Source: Sphingomonas sp. S2-65 (lineage in GTDB: Bacteria > Pseudomonadota > Alphaproteobacteria > Sphingomonadales > Sphingomonadaceae). From it: 64,000 nt of DNA. The stretch spans positions 2,290,501 through 2,354,500 of the forward strand of contig NZ_CP090953.1 of NCBI RefSeq assembly GCF_021513175.1. The letters are read 5' to 3'. Under the pieces are notes generated by a model. It was not told where the DNA came from, ran no database searches, and was given only the letters and a program-made list of their open reading frames with translations. Below, piece by piece: positions 54,488-63,751 of this stretch (position 1 is its first letter; each line of letters begins with the position of its first letter). The translations under genes and the position numbers were made by a program.

Positions 54488-54589
54488 ACTATGGCTCGGT
54501 TCGGCTCTACTTGGTTGAGCTGTCCCCATATTGTCATAGCGCAGGGTATCTTCGTCAGCGCGTAAGTCCGCGTATCAATGGAGGCAATG

Positions 54590-55084
54590 ATGGCAGTTGA
54601 CTTGTTCCTAAAGATCGATGGAATTGAAGGCGAGAGCCAGAAGAAGGGCCACGAGAAGGAGATCGACATCATCTCCTTCAACTTCGGTGCGGCGCAGCAC
54701 GGCTCGTTCCACACCGGCGGTGCCGGCGGCGGTTCGGGAAAAGCCGAAATTCGCGATATCTCCATCGTGAAGGAAGTCGATAAGTCCTCGCCGAAGCTGT
54801 TCAGCGCGTGCGCGTCGGGCAAGCACATCAAGGAAATCGTGATCTATTCGCAGAAGGCCGGCGATAACCAGCAGCCGCTGACCTACTACAAGATCAAGCT
54901 CGAGGACGTAATCGTCTCCTCGGTCGACAACCAGGGCGCGAGCCATGGTGACTCGATCATGGAATCGATCGTGTTCAACACCGCCAAGGTGACCTTCGAC
55001 TATCAGCCGCAGGGCAAGTCGGGCGCCAAGGAGGGCGGCGTGGTCACGGCCAGCTACGACATCCGGCAGAACGTCGCGGGCTAA
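54590..55084 (+). CDS. hcp: Hcp (TssD) inner tube
   Basis: 164 residues, opening MAVDLFLKIDGIEGESQKKG; the start at 54590 is decided by GGAGG 5 bases upstream over nearby ATGs at 54578 and 54587. Family patterns: EIDIISFNFGAAQ, ISIVKEVDKSSPKLF, ITSPQL-like strand region and the closing VTASYDIRQN. Hcp stacks into the tube and can chaperone small effectors. The 102-base gap before it may hold its own promoter. Confidence 0.96.
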   Translation: MAVDLFLKIDGIEGESQKKGHEKEIDIISFNFGAAQHGSFHTGGAGGGSGKAEIRDISIVKEVDKSSPKLFSACASGKHIKEIVIYSQKAGDNQQPLTYYKIKLEDVIVSSVDNQGASHGDSIMESIVFNTAKVTFDYQPQGKSGAKEGGVVTASYDIRQNVAG

Positions 55085-55099
55085 GCGACGGATCGGCGC

Positions 55100-55885
55100 A
55101 TGTCGGATGCCGACACGCTGCTTCGTTCCGGCGATCTCGACGGTGCGCGTTCCGTGCTCGTCGAGACCGTCCGGGCGGAGCCCGCGAACCAGCAGGCACG
55201 CATGTTCCTGTTCCAATTGCTCGCGGCGTCGGGCGAATGGGACAAGGCGCGTCGCCAGCTTCAAACCCTGGCACAGCTGTCGGGTGAGGCGCAGATGCTC
55301 GCCACCGCCTATGGCCAGGCGATCGATGCCGAGCGCGTGCGCGCTGAAGTTTTCACCGGCCGCCAACGCGCACGCCAGCACGTCGCCGTCGAATGGCTTG
55401 AGGGCGTTATCGATGCCCTCGAGCATTTCGCCTCGGGACGGGTCGACGAAGGCGATGCCGCGCGCGGCGCCGCGTTCGATGCCGCGCCCGATGTGCCCGG
55501 GCAGTTCAACGATGTGGCGTTTGATTGGATCGCCGACGCGGATTCGCGCTTCGGGCCTTGCTTCGAAGCGATCATTGGCGGGCGTTACGGCCTGCAGGCG
55601 TTTCAGGAAGTAGCTAGCATCACCAGCGAGGGACCGCAGGATCTGCGCGACCTGATCTGGTATCCGGTGCAGATCGCCTTCCGCTCCGGCCAGTCGGTGG
55701 CGGCGTTCCTGCCGGCACGATATCCTGGAACCGAGGGCGCCGCCGAGGGTGCGCAGCGGCTGGGCGGCACCACCGCCTGGATCGATGCGTCCTGGGGACA
55801 GGCGGGCTTCGGGCAGCGGCTCTGGACATTGTCCGATGGCGAGGACCAGGCGCTACTTTCGCTGCGCACGCTTCGTTTCACCTGA
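55100..55885 (+). CDS. tagJ: TagJ (ImpE-like) T6SS accessory protein
   Basis: 261 residues of the ImpE/TagJ family: a TPR-like N-terminus (LLRSGDLDGARSVLVETVRA ; QQARMFLFQLLAASGEWDKA) and a C-terminal domain (WYPVQIAFRSGQSVAAFLPA ; QALLSLRTLRF). TagJ binds the TssB sheath protein and can help ClpV recruitment. It follows hcp in 15 bases and precedes tssE by 3. Confidence 0.92.
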   Translation: MSDADTLLRSGDLDGARSVLVETVRAEPANQQARMFLFQLLAASGEWDKARRQLQTLAQLSGEAQMLATAYGQAIDAERVRAEVFTGRQRARQHVAVEWLEGVIDALEHFASGRVDEGDAARGAAFDAAPDVPGQFNDVAFDWIADADSRFGPCFEAIIGGRYGLQAFQEVASITSEGPQDLRDLIWYPVQIAFRSGQSVAAFLPARYPGTEGAAEGAQRLGGTTAWIDASWGQAGFGQRLWTLSDGEDQALLSLRTLRFT

Positions 55886-55888
55886 GCC

Positions 55889-56422
55889 ATGGCCGTACGC
55901 CAGCGTCTCACCCCGACATTGTTCGACAAGCTGGTCGCCGATATCGAGATATCGGGATTGCGCGACATCAATTCCGAAACTCCCGAGGTCTCGCGCGAAA
56001 AGTTCCGCCATTATGCGGTGCCCAAGCTTGACCGCTTCAACGAAGCAGCGCTGCGCGCCACGATCCGGCGTGAATTGGCCTGGCTGCTAAACACGACCAA
56101 TATCGAGGCGGTGTACGACCTTGAGCCTTATCCGCGTGTTCAGGATTCGGTTCTCAACTTCGGCTTGACCGATCTGGCCGGCAAGACGCTGACCCGACGG
56201 GCAGTGCTGCAACGCGCCCGTGAAATTCGCAAGGCGATCCGCCGGTTCGAGCCACGCCTGGCCGAGAAGTCATTGACGGTCGAGCCCACCGAGGATCCTG
56301 AGCGACCCAACTCCATCACGTTCATGATCCGGGGCGACATCACCGCGGCGGCGCATGCGATGCCGGTGAAGTTCCGCACTGAGCTCGATCCCGAGACCGT
56401 CGCCGTGGACGTACGGGAGTAG
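55889..56422 (+). CDS. tssE: TssE, gp25-like baseplate wedge
   Basis: 177 residues with the gp25-like domain: LRATIRRELAWLLNTTNIEA, YPRVQDSVLNFGLTDLAG and IRRFEPRL. The opening (RQRLTPTLFDKL) fits family starts. Four bases separate it from tssF. Confidence 0.95.
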   Translation: MAVRQRLTPTLFDKLVADIEISGLRDINSETPEVSREKFRHYAVPKLDRFNEAALRATIRRELAWLLNTTNIEAVYDLEPYPRVQDSVLNFGLTDLAGKTLTRRAVLQRAREIRKAIRRFEPRLAEKSLTVEPTEDPERPNSITFMIRGDITAAAHAMPVKFRTELDPETVAVDVRE

Positions 56423-56426
56423 TCCA

Positions 56427-58289
56427 ATGGATCCGCGGCTGCTGCGCTATTACAATGACGAGCTCGCGTATCTGCGCGAAGCGGCGCGCGAGTTCGGCGA
56501 CGAGCACGAGGCAGTGGCGGGGCGGCTTGGCCTCAAGACGCCGACTGACCCTGACCCTTATGTCGAGCGGCTGCTGGAAGGCGTGGCGTTCCTCGGCGCG
56601 CGCGTCCAGCTGAAGCTGGCGGACCAGTATCCCGAGTTCACCTCGCACCTGCTGCACGCGATCCAGCCGCACTATTTGGCGCCGATGCCATCGATCTGCG
56701 TCGCCGGCTTCGAGCCGAAGGAAGGCGACCAGATGCTGCTAAAGGGACACAAGGTCCCGCGCGGCACGACGCTGACGGCCACGGCGGCGGACCAGGACAA
56801 TGCGCCCGTCCTGTTTCGCACGGGGCACGATCTGACATTGTGGCCGGTGAAGCTGGTCGAGGCGGAATACCTCTCCACCCGCGCCGCGGTCGCCTCCTAT
56901 GCGGCCGCGGGGAACGTCCGCGCGGAGGCCGGGCTGCGGCTGCGATTCGTGGCGATGCCCGGCGCCGAGCTGCCCAAGGTGATGGCGAAGGAACTGCCGC
57001 TGTACCTGCACGGCACCGAGGCGGTACCCAACGAACTGTATCGCCAGTTGATCGGCGAAACGCTGTCGGTGCTGGCTCGTTCGGCCGATGCGCCACCGAA
57101 CGTGCCCTGGATGGCGCTGCCCAAGCCGGAGCAGGTGGGCTTCGAGGATGAAGAGGCGCTGCTGCCCGCGGACCAGCGTGCGTTCCGCGGGTACCGGCTG
57201 CTTTCGGAATATTTCGCCTGCCCCGAACGTTTCCTCTTTGCCAAGCTTAAGGGGCTGGACCGCGCGTTCAAGGCATCGCCCCAGGCATGCGACGTGGTAC
57301 TGCTGTTCGCGCGCTCTTCGCCCGTGCTGGCGCGTGCGGTGGAAGCGAGCAACTTCAAACTGTTCGCGACACCCGCGATCAATCTGTTCGAAAAGCAGCT
57401 CGACCGAGTGCAGGTGCGTGCGCACGATCACGAGCTCCACGTCGTGCCCGATCGCACCAAGCGGTACGATTTCGAAGTGTTTCGCCTCACGGAGGTCAAG
57501 GCGTACGCCCGCGACAATGTCGATGCGCGCACGGTGGCGCCGCTTTATGCGTTCGGAGCGCTGCTCTACGATTGGCGCGAGGCGCTGTTCTATTCGACCC
57601 AGCTGCGTCCCCGCCGCCTCTCCACCCGCGAGCAAAGGCTGCGTCGGCGCGGCGAATATGTCGGCACCGAGACGTGGATCAGCCTGACTTCACCGGGGGA
57701 CGCGTCACGGCTGGACGACGTCCACGAACTGGCGGTGCGCGCGCTAGTGACGAACCGCGAGCTGCCCGAGCTGCTGACGTTCCGCGGCGACCAGCATTTC
57801 ACCGTTTCCGGGGTGCCCGCGCGGGCAGTGTCGGTGCTGCGTGCGCCTACGCGGCCGCGTCCTCCCCTAGGACTGGGCGACGCCGCATGGCGAGTCATCG
57901 CGCACCTGACGCCCAATTACGTCACGCTGGCGCCCGAGGATCACGACGACCCTGCGGCACTGCGCGATCACCTCGCGCTATATGGCCGGCAGGACGATGC
58001 CGTGCTGCGCCGCCAGATCGACGGGGTGCTTGGCATCCGCTCCAGCAAGGTGATGCGCCGCGTTCCGGGGCTCGATCGCATGGCGCTGGCCCGCGGGCAC
58101 AAGATCCGCATCAAACTGGATGACGCCGCCTTCGACAAGGGAGGCATGTTCCTGTTCACCGCCGTGCTCGAGCGTTTTCTGGCCGAGTTCGCCAGCATCA
58201 ACGCATTTACCGAGTGCAGTTTTTTCAGCCCGAACGAAGGGGAAGTCGCGCAATGGCCGCCGAGGATGGGGCGCCAGCACAGCATCTGA
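56427..58289 (+). CDS. tssF: TssF baseplate wedge
   Basis: 620 residues; MDPRLLRYYNDELAYLREAA is the family opening. Other marks: HYLAPMPSICVAGFEPKEGD, LLSEYFACPERFLFAKLKGL and FALGAEL-like C-terminal segments, ending AEFASINAFTECSFF. TssF forms the wedge with TssG. The end overlaps tssG by 37 bases. Confidence 0.96.
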   Translation: MDPRLLRYYNDELAYLREAAREFGDEHEAVAGRLGLKTPTDPDPYVERLLEGVAFLGARVQLKLADQYPEFTSHLLHAIQPHYLAPMPSICVAGFEPKEGDQMLLKGHKVPRGTTLTATAADQDNAPVLFRTGHDLTLWPVKLVEAEYLSTRAAVASYAAAGNVRAEAGLRLRFVAMPGAELPKVMAKELPLYLHGTEAVPNELYRQLIGETLSVLARSADAPPNVPWMALPKPEQVGFEDEEALLPADQRAFRGYRLLSEYFACPERFLFAKLKGLDRAFKASPQACDVVLLFARSSPVLARAVEASNFKLFATPAINLFEKQLDRVQVRAHDHELHVVPDRTKRYDFEVFRLTEVKAYARDNVDARTVAPLYAFGALLYDWREALFYSTQLRPRRLSTREQRLRRRGEYVGTETWISLTSPGDASRLDDVHELAVRALVTNRELPELLTFRGDQHFTVSGVPARAVSVLRAPTRPRPPLGLGDAAWRVIAHLTPNYVTLAPEDHDDPAALRDHLALYGRQDDAVLRRQIDGVLGIRSSKVMRRVPGLDRMALARGHKIRIKLDDAAFDKGGMFLFTAVLERFLAEFASINAFTECSFFSPNEGEVAQWPPRMGRQHSI

Positions 58290-59287
58290 CCTTCCTGCGC
58301 CGGGTCGGCGAGCAGGCGAGGAAGTTCGGGATGTTCCCCGCGGTTCGCGGCGCGGAGGCGCGCGCGCCGCATCTGCCGCGCGTAGGGCGTGCGCGTCGGC
58401 CTAGCCAGAGCGTTGTCGACTTGGCGCAGGTGCCGGCGATGCACTTCCCCGCGCCGACGCTCCACTCGGCCGAGCTACGCGGCGAGCGCATCCAGCTGAA
58501 CGGCTATTGGCTGGGGCTGACCGGCCCCAATGGCCCGCTGCCGATGCACCTGACGGAATTCGCCACCTTCGAGCACCGCTATGCCAAGCAGCGGCCGTTC
58601 GGACGGTGGCTGGACGTGCTAGCCAATCGGATGCTGCAGTTGTTTTTCCGGGCATGGGCGGATTCGCAGCCGGTTTCGCACGCGGACCGGCCAGAGGACG
58701 ACCGCTTCGCCGGGTACCTAGCGGCGTTGTCCGGCGCCACGGAAGGCGTGTCTCCGCGCGCGCTGTTCCCCGCGCAGGCACGCGTGCACTATGCCGCGCT
58801 GTTCGCCTCGCGGCGCAGCGCGATCGGGATCGAGGACGCGCTCAGCCATGTGCTCGGCCAGCCCGTTAAGGTCATCGAATATCGCCCGCGCTGGCGCGAC
58901 ATTCCCGAGGAGGATCGCAGCCGTCTGGGCCGCAGCTTCGCCGGGCTGGGGCAGGATTTGGTACTGGGCAGCCGCATCCGCATGGCGTCGGACGCATTCA
59001 GCGTGGTGATCGGCGCGCGCTCCTTTGCCGAGTTCGAGAAGCTGCTGCCCTCTGGTCCGCGCTTTGGCATCGCATCCGAAGCGCTCGACGCCTTCGCGCC
59101 CAGCCATCTGGAATGGGATATACGGATCGAAATCGCCGAGCGGGACGTTCCAGCCGCGCGGCTGGACGGACGTACCCGGCTGGGCTGGTCGGGCTGGATG
59201 AGTCCTAAACAATGCGACCGCGTCCGGTCAGACGCGCACTTGCGGCGGCTCAGGCCCGCACACGCCGCCATGGGGGGATTGCAATGA
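58253..59287 (+). CDS. tssG: TssG baseplate wedge
   Basis: 344 residues from MAAEDGAPAQHLTFLRRVGE, with GAAGGGGAAG upstream. Conserved LTGPNGPLPMHLTEFA, RPFGRWLDVLANRMLQLFFR and the region LARYAALFASRRSA-like (here ARVHYAALFASRRSA). It completes the TssK-TssF-TssG wedge. Overlaps clpV by four bases (ATGA). Confidence 0.95.
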   Translation: MAAEDGAPAQHLTFLRRVGEQARKFGMFPAVRGAEARAPHLPRVGRARRPSQSVVDLAQVPAMHFPAPTLHSAELRGERIQLNGYWLGLTGPNGPLPMHLTEFATFEHRYAKQRPFGRWLDVLANRMLQLFFRAWADSQPVSHADRPEDDRFAGYLAALSGATEGVSPRALFPAQARVHYAALFASRRSAIGIEDALSHVLGQPVKVIEYRPRWRDIPEEDRSRLGRSFAGLGQDLVLGSRIRMASDAFSVVIGARSFAEFEKLLPSGPRFGIASEALDAFAPSHLEWDIRIEIAERDVPAARLDGRTRLGWSGWMSPKQCDRVRSDAHLRRLRPAHAAMGGLQ

Positions 59288-62022
59288 CGGAAATCAGTCG
59301 GACGGCCCTGTTCGGTCGCCTCAACGCCACCGCACTCAAGGCGGTGGAAACCGCCACCACCTTCTGCAAGATGCGCGGCAATCCCTATGTCGAGCTGGCG
59401 CATTGGGTGCACGTCCTCCTCCAAGACCCTCGCGGAGATCTCGCGGCGATCCGGACCGCATTCGGGCTGAACGACGCCAAGCTGGTGGAGGGCACCGTCG
59501 CCGCGCTCGATGCGCTGCCGCGCGGCGCCACCGCCATTTCCGACTTCTCGCCGCAGATCGAGGAGGCGATCGAGAAGGGCTGGCTCTACGCCTCGCTGCA
59601 GTTCAGCGCCGGGCGCGTGCGCACTGGCCACTTGCTATATGGCATGCTGAAGACGCCTACGCTGCGCAACGCGCTGTTCGCGCTCAGCGGCGAGTGGCGC
59701 AAGGTGCAGGCCGAAAAGCTGGGTAGCGACTTCGAGACGATCGTGGCGCAGTCCGCCGAAACCACGCAACGCGATACGCCAGCTCCCGCGGCGAGCGGCG
59801 AAGGCGAGGCACCTGCCGATACCCGCCTTGTGGCCGCGGGTGAGGCACTGGTCAAATTTTCCATCGATCTGACCGCCAAGGCGAAGTCGGGAGAAATCGA
59901 CAAGATCGTGGGCCGCGATGCCGAAATTCGCCAGGTCGTCGATATCCTGCTGCGCCGCCGCCAGAACAACCCGATCCTCGTCGGCGAGGCCGGTGTCGGC
60001 AAGACGGCGGTGGTCGAGGGTTTCGCGCGCCGAATCGCCGACGGCGACGTGCCCCCATCGCTTCAGGGGGTCACGCTACGTACGCTCGACATCGGGCTGA
60101 TGCAGGCTGGTGCCAGCATGAAGGGTGAGTTCGAGAAAAGGCTGCGCCAGGTCATCGACGAGGTCGAAAGCTCGCCGACCCCGATCATCCTGTTCATCGA
60201 CGAAGCGCATACGCTGATCGGCGCAGGCGGCCAGGCCGGCACCGGCGACGCCGCCAATTTGCTCAAGCCGGCGCTCGCACGCGGGCGACTACGCACCATC
60301 GCGGCGACGACCTATGCCGAGTACCGGCAGTATTTCGAGAAGGATCCGGCGCTCACCCGGCGCTTCCAGACGGTGGATGTCGGCGAGCCCGAGACCGACA
60401 AGGCAATCGACATGATCCGTTCGGTCGCACCGATGATGGAGAGCCATCACAACGTGGTGGTACTGGACGAAGCGGTAGCCGCGGCGGTGACGCTCTCGCA
60501 GCGCTACGTCCCCGCGCGGCAGCTGCCGGACAAGGCGGTCAGCCTGCTCGACACCGCCTGCGCGCGTGTCGCGGTATCGCAGCACGCGACACCCGCCGCG
60601 GTGGAGGACCGCCGCCGCAAGGTCGAACTGCTCAAGGTGGAGCGCGAGGTGGTCGCCCGCGAGAAGGGCGGCCAGTACCGCGCGGACGATCGGCTGGAGC
60701 GGATCGACGAGGAACTGGACGAAGCCCGCGCCGCACTGGACGCAGTGACCGCCAAGTGGGAGCGCGAGAAGGAAGCGCTGGAAACGGTCACCCAGGCGCG
60801 CACGACGCTGCGCGATGCCCGCGGCGAGGTCGACGGCGACGACGTGCCGAACGAAGCCGGATTGCGCGACGCGCTCGACGTCGCGATCGCCACCATGCGC
60901 GAGGCGCAGGAGGACACGCCGATGGTCTTCGGCGTGGTCGACCAGGACGCCGTCGCCGCAGTGGTGGGCGATTGGACCGGCATCCCGGTGGGGCGCATGG
61001 TCAAGGACGAGATCCAGAGCGTCCTGACCATCGCCGATCAGCTCAAGGCCCGCGTCGTCGGCCAAGACCATGCGATGGATGCCATCGCCAAGCGCATCCA
61101 GACCAGCCGCGCCAAGCTCGACAACCCGAACAAGCCGGTGGGCGTGTTCATGCTGTGCGGCCCCTCGGGCGTCGGCAAGACCGAGACGGCGCACGCGCTG
61201 GCCGAGTTGCTGTTCTCCGGCGACGATTCGCTGATCGTCATCAACATGAGCGAGTTCCAAGAAGCGCACACCGTCTCGACGCTCAAGGGCGCGCCCGCGG
61301 GCTATGTCGGGTATGGTCAGGGCGGCGTGCTGACCGAGGCGGTGCGGCGGCGCCCCTATTCGGTGGTACTGCTCGATGAAGTCGAGAAAGCGCACCCGGA
61401 CGTCCACGAGATGTTTTTCCAGGTGTTCGACAAGGGGTTCATGAACGACAGCGAAGGCCGGTTCATCGACTTCAAGAACACGATCATCCTGTTAACCTCC
61501 AACGCCGGCACCGACCTGGTGATGAGCCTGGCGGAGGATGAGGAGATGAAGCCCGAGCCCGAGGCGCTGGCATCGGCGCTGCGCCCCGAACTGCTCAAGG
61601 TGTTCCCGCCGGCGCTGCTCGGCCGCCTGCTAGTGTTGCCTTATTATCCGCTCAGCCCCGACATGCTGGCCGGCATCGTCCGCTTGCAGCTAAAGCGCAT
61701 CGCCCGGCGGATCGCGGACAATCACAAGATCGTGCTGACGTTCGCCGATTCGGTCGTCGACCTGATCGTGTCGCGCTGCAACGAAGTGGCATCGGGCGGG
61801 CGCGTCATCGACGCGATCCTGACCAACACGATGCTGCCTGAAATGTCGATCGCTCTGCTGGAGCGGCAGATGGGCGGCGAGGCTGTGGATTCGATCCAGG
61901 TTGACACCGCGCCCGACGGCTTCCGCTACAGCTTCGGCACCAAGGGGGAGCATGCCGCGGTCGCTGCGCCAGGCACCCCCGAGCGCGCGGAGCGCGTGGC
62001 GGAGGTGCAGGAGCATAGTTAA
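59284..62022 (+). CDS. clpV: ClpV (TssH) sheath-recycling ATPase
   Basis: 912 residues: a Clp N-domain (about 1-155), AAA+ module 1 with Walker A GEAGVGKT, a middle coiled region (about 420-530: [20 protein letters not shown]) and AAA+ module 2 with Walker A GPSGVGKT and [12 protein letters not shown]. ClpV disassembles contracted sheath for reuse. The N-domain and the gene context separate it from ClpB. Last T6SS core gene; the hydrolase gene at 62117 follows. Confidence 0.95.
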   Translation: MTEISRTALFGRLNATALKAVETATTFCKMRGNPYVELAHWVHVLLQDPRGDLAAIRTAFGLNDAKLVEGTVAALDALPRGATAISDFSPQIEEAIEKGWLYASLQFSAGRVRTGHLLYGMLKTPTLRNALFALSGEWRKVQAEKLGSDFETIVAQSAETTQRDTPAPAASGEGEAPADTRLVAAGEALVKFSIDLTAKAKSGEIDKIVGRDAEIRQVVDILLRRRQNNPILVGEAGVGKTAVVEGFARRIADGDVPPSLQGVTLRTLDIGLMQAGASMKGEFEKRLRQVIDEVESSPTPIILFIDEAHTLIGAGGQAGTGDAANLLKPALARGRLRTIAATTYAEYRQYFEKDPALTRRFQTVDVGEPETDKAIDMIRSVAPMMESHHNVVVLDEAVAAAVTLSQRYVPARQLPDKAVSLLDTACARVAVSQHATPAAVEDRRRKVELLKVEREVVAREKGGQYRADDRLERIDEELDEARAALDAVTAKWEREKEALETVTQARTTLRDARGEVDGDDVPNEAGLRDALDVAIATMREAQEDTPMVFGVVDQDAVAAVVGDWTGIPVGRMVKDEIQSVLTIADQLKARVVGQDHAMDAIAKRIQTSRAKLDNPNKPVGVFMLCGPSGVGKTETAHALAELLFSGDDSLIVINMSEFQEAHTVSTLKGAPAGYVGYGQGGVLTEAVRRRPYSVVLLDEVEKAHPDVHEMFFQVFDKGFMNDSEGRFIDFKNTIILLTSNAGTDLVMSLAEDEEMKPEPEALASALRPELLKVFPPALLGRLLVLPYYPLSPDMLAGIVRLQLKRIARRIADNHKIVLTFADSVVDLIVSRCNEVASGGRVIDAILTNTMLPEMSIALLERQMGGEAVDSIQVDTAPDGFRYSFGTKGEHAAVAAPGTPERAERVAEVQEHS

Positions 62023-62116
62023 ACGCCCGCTCGGCACGTCCGGAGATTTCCAGGCGCCGTCGGCAAAGGTACATATTCAGGGCCCACACGTGCGGGCAGT
62101 GGCAAAGGAGCAGGCT

Positions 62117-63043
62117 ATGTCAGCGGGAATACAGGGTTCCGTCGGGCTGGACGGTGGCAATGCGCGCAGCGACACGATCGCGGTACAGACGCTGCTGACG
62201 CGCGCAGGCATGCAGCTGGGGCTGATCGATGGGCGCTGCGGTCCCAAGACGATCTCGGCCATCATCCATTATCAGCGCGGGTTCCTGCGCACCCCGGACG
62301 GACTGGTTGAGCCCGATGCCACGACGTGGCGCCACTTGACCGGGGGGGGCGGCGCGAGTGCGAGCGCCGCGCCCACACCCATCCGCAGAGTGACGCCGGT
62401 CCGTACCCCTACCCGGGTCGGCTTGGCACAGGCTGCGGCCGCGGCCGTGGCCGCGCCCCGAGTGCCTGCCCAGGCTGCCGCACCGACGCCGGCGCCGAAC
62501 AGTTCGAGCAGCTTCCTCACCAAGCTACCCCGGCCCCCGCGCACCTCGCTCAACAAGGGGCTGCATTCGCCGGGGAATACTCTGTTGCTGGGTAAATACG
62601 GTGCGCCCCGGCAGAACTACTCGCAGAACGACCAGCCGATCACCAACGAGAAGCTGAAGCGGATGATGACGACCGAGCATGTCGGTCCGTTCAAGGTAAC
62701 CGGCATGGCGCCCGCGGTGGCCAGTCTTCGTCAGGTGTTCGCGGATGTTCAGGCGCAGATGCCGACACTGTACAACGCGCTGGGCACGGCGGGCATGAAG
62801 TGCGTTCGGTATCAGCGCAACTCGACGACTAAGATCTCCAACCATAGCTGGGGTACGGCGATCGACCTGACGCTGAACGGCAAGCTGGATGGCCGCGGCG
62901 ACAACAAGGTCTATCACGGGCTCGTCCTCCTCGCACCGTTCTTCAACGCCCGCGGCTGGTATTGGGGGGCGGGGTTCAGCACCGAGGATGCCATGCATTT
63001 CGAATGCAGCACCTCGCTGATCGCGAGCTTCCCGTCGGCATGA
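62117..63043 (+). CDS. Peptidoglycan-binding M15 peptidase without signal peptide, candidate T6SS effector
   Basis: 308 residues; GGAG seven bases before ATG 62117 sets the start. An N-terminal peptidoglycan-binding domain (about 17-75: IAVQTLLTRAGMQLGLIDGR CGPKTI), a Pro/Ala-rich linker (about 76-140) and a C-terminal M15/VanY-type metallopeptidase (about 165-305). Zinc ligands are His243 and Asp250 in SNHSWGTAID and His294 in DAMHFE. It would cleave the D-Ala-D-Ala or a crosslink peptide. It has no signal peptide, lies 94 bases after clpV, and its stop overlaps the start of a lipoprotein gene (ATGA). That arrangement fits an effector delivered by the T6SS with its periplasmic immunity protein. 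An endolysin-like role is the main alternative. Confidence 0.85.
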   Translation: MSAGIQGSVGLDGGNARSDTIAVQTLLTRAGMQLGLIDGRCGPKTISAIIHYQRGFLRTPDGLVEPDATTWRHLTGGGGASASAAPTPIRRVTPVRTPTRVGLAQAAAAAVAAPRVPAQAAAPTPAPNSSSSFLTKLPRPPRTSLNKGLHSPGNTLLLGKYGAPRQNYSQNDQPITNEKLKRMMTTEHVGPFKVTGMAPAVASLRQVFADVQAQMPTLYNALGTAGMKCVRYQRNSTTKISNHSWGTAIDLTLNGKLDGRGDNKVYHGLVLLAPFFNARGWYWGAGFSTEDAMHFECSTSLIASFPSA

Positions 63044-63639
63044 GCGCGCGTCTTCTCCTCGCAGGGTTCGCCGCGGCCGCGCTGCTCGGCTGCAACTCGG
63101 TCGTCGCTTCGAACTCCGACGCGCCGGCCACCAGTGCAATTGCCGCGTCCGAACCCGTCACGGCGCCGACGCCCGCCGCTGCCCCGGCACCTGGCGCTGC
63201 AGCAGTGGCGGATGCACCGGCTGCGCAGGCAGGGCTGACCTGGTCGCAGGACCCGACGAGCAAATGCGGCTTCGTCGCGCCGCGCTCGCTGGGGACCGGC
63301 CCCACGTTCTGGACCGGCGACTGCCCCGGGGGCAAGGCCGACGGCCTGGGGATGCTCCGGCGGCGTGACGGCGGGCAGGCGGGCACGGTCTTCTATGGCG
63401 AGCTGCGTGCCGGCGTGCCGGTGATCGGTGCCATCGACGACGACGGCTATGTCGTCGGCAAGTTCGTCGGCGGTGATCTGGTCCAGGACAGCCTCGAGCC
63501 CCAGGTAGCGATCGATTCCTTCCGCACAGCGGCCAAGGCGGCGCGAAGCGTAAGCGCACGGTTCAAGGCGCAGAACAACGCTGGCTCCGCGCGCTATTAT
63601 GCCGAGACCGCCGAGCGGCTCGAGATGCAGATCGAATGA
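63040..63639 (+). CDS. Lipoprotein, candidate immunity partner of the M15 peptidase
   Basis: 199 residues. The start at 63040 overlaps the stop of the peptidase gene (ATGA). Lipoprotein signal with lipobox ALLGC (Cys18), an Ala/Pro/Thr linker (about 20-65), then a globular part with KCGFVAPRSLGTGPTFWTGD, CPGGKADGLGMLRR and GTVFYGELRAGVPVIGAIDD. The last two resemble MORN-like GxxxxxG-x-L-(R) repeats. A helical tail follows (AAKAARSVSARFKAQNN). Translational coupling and periplasmic anchoring suit an immunity protein; binding is not shown. Confidence 0.82.
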   Translation: MSARLLLAGFAAAALLGCNSVVASNSDAPATSAIAASEPVTAPTPAAAPAPGAAAVADAPAAQAGLTWSQDPTSKCGFVAPRSLGTGPTFWTGDCPGGKADGLGMLRRRDGGQAGTVFYGELRAGVPVIGAIDDDGYVVGKFVGGDLVQDSLEPQVAIDSFRTAAKAARSVSARFKAQNNAGSARYYAETAERLEMQIE

Positions 63640-63673
63640 AGCCGGCCACGCCGGCAGGGTTCCGCCCCTCTGT

Positions 63674-63691
63674 CCCCGGCCCGGGCCGGGG
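63674..63691. repeat. 18-bp GC palindrome after the lipoprotein gene
   Basis: A perfect self-complementary block CCCCGGCCCGGGCCGGGG in the 112-base gap before the last gene. It may act as a terminator stem or be a REP-like element; there is no T-run. Confidence 0.5.
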
Positions 63692-63751
63692 TCGTGCACT
63701 AGCGTCGCGGGACTACCATATGGTCATCCAGACCCCGGAAATGCGGATCGA

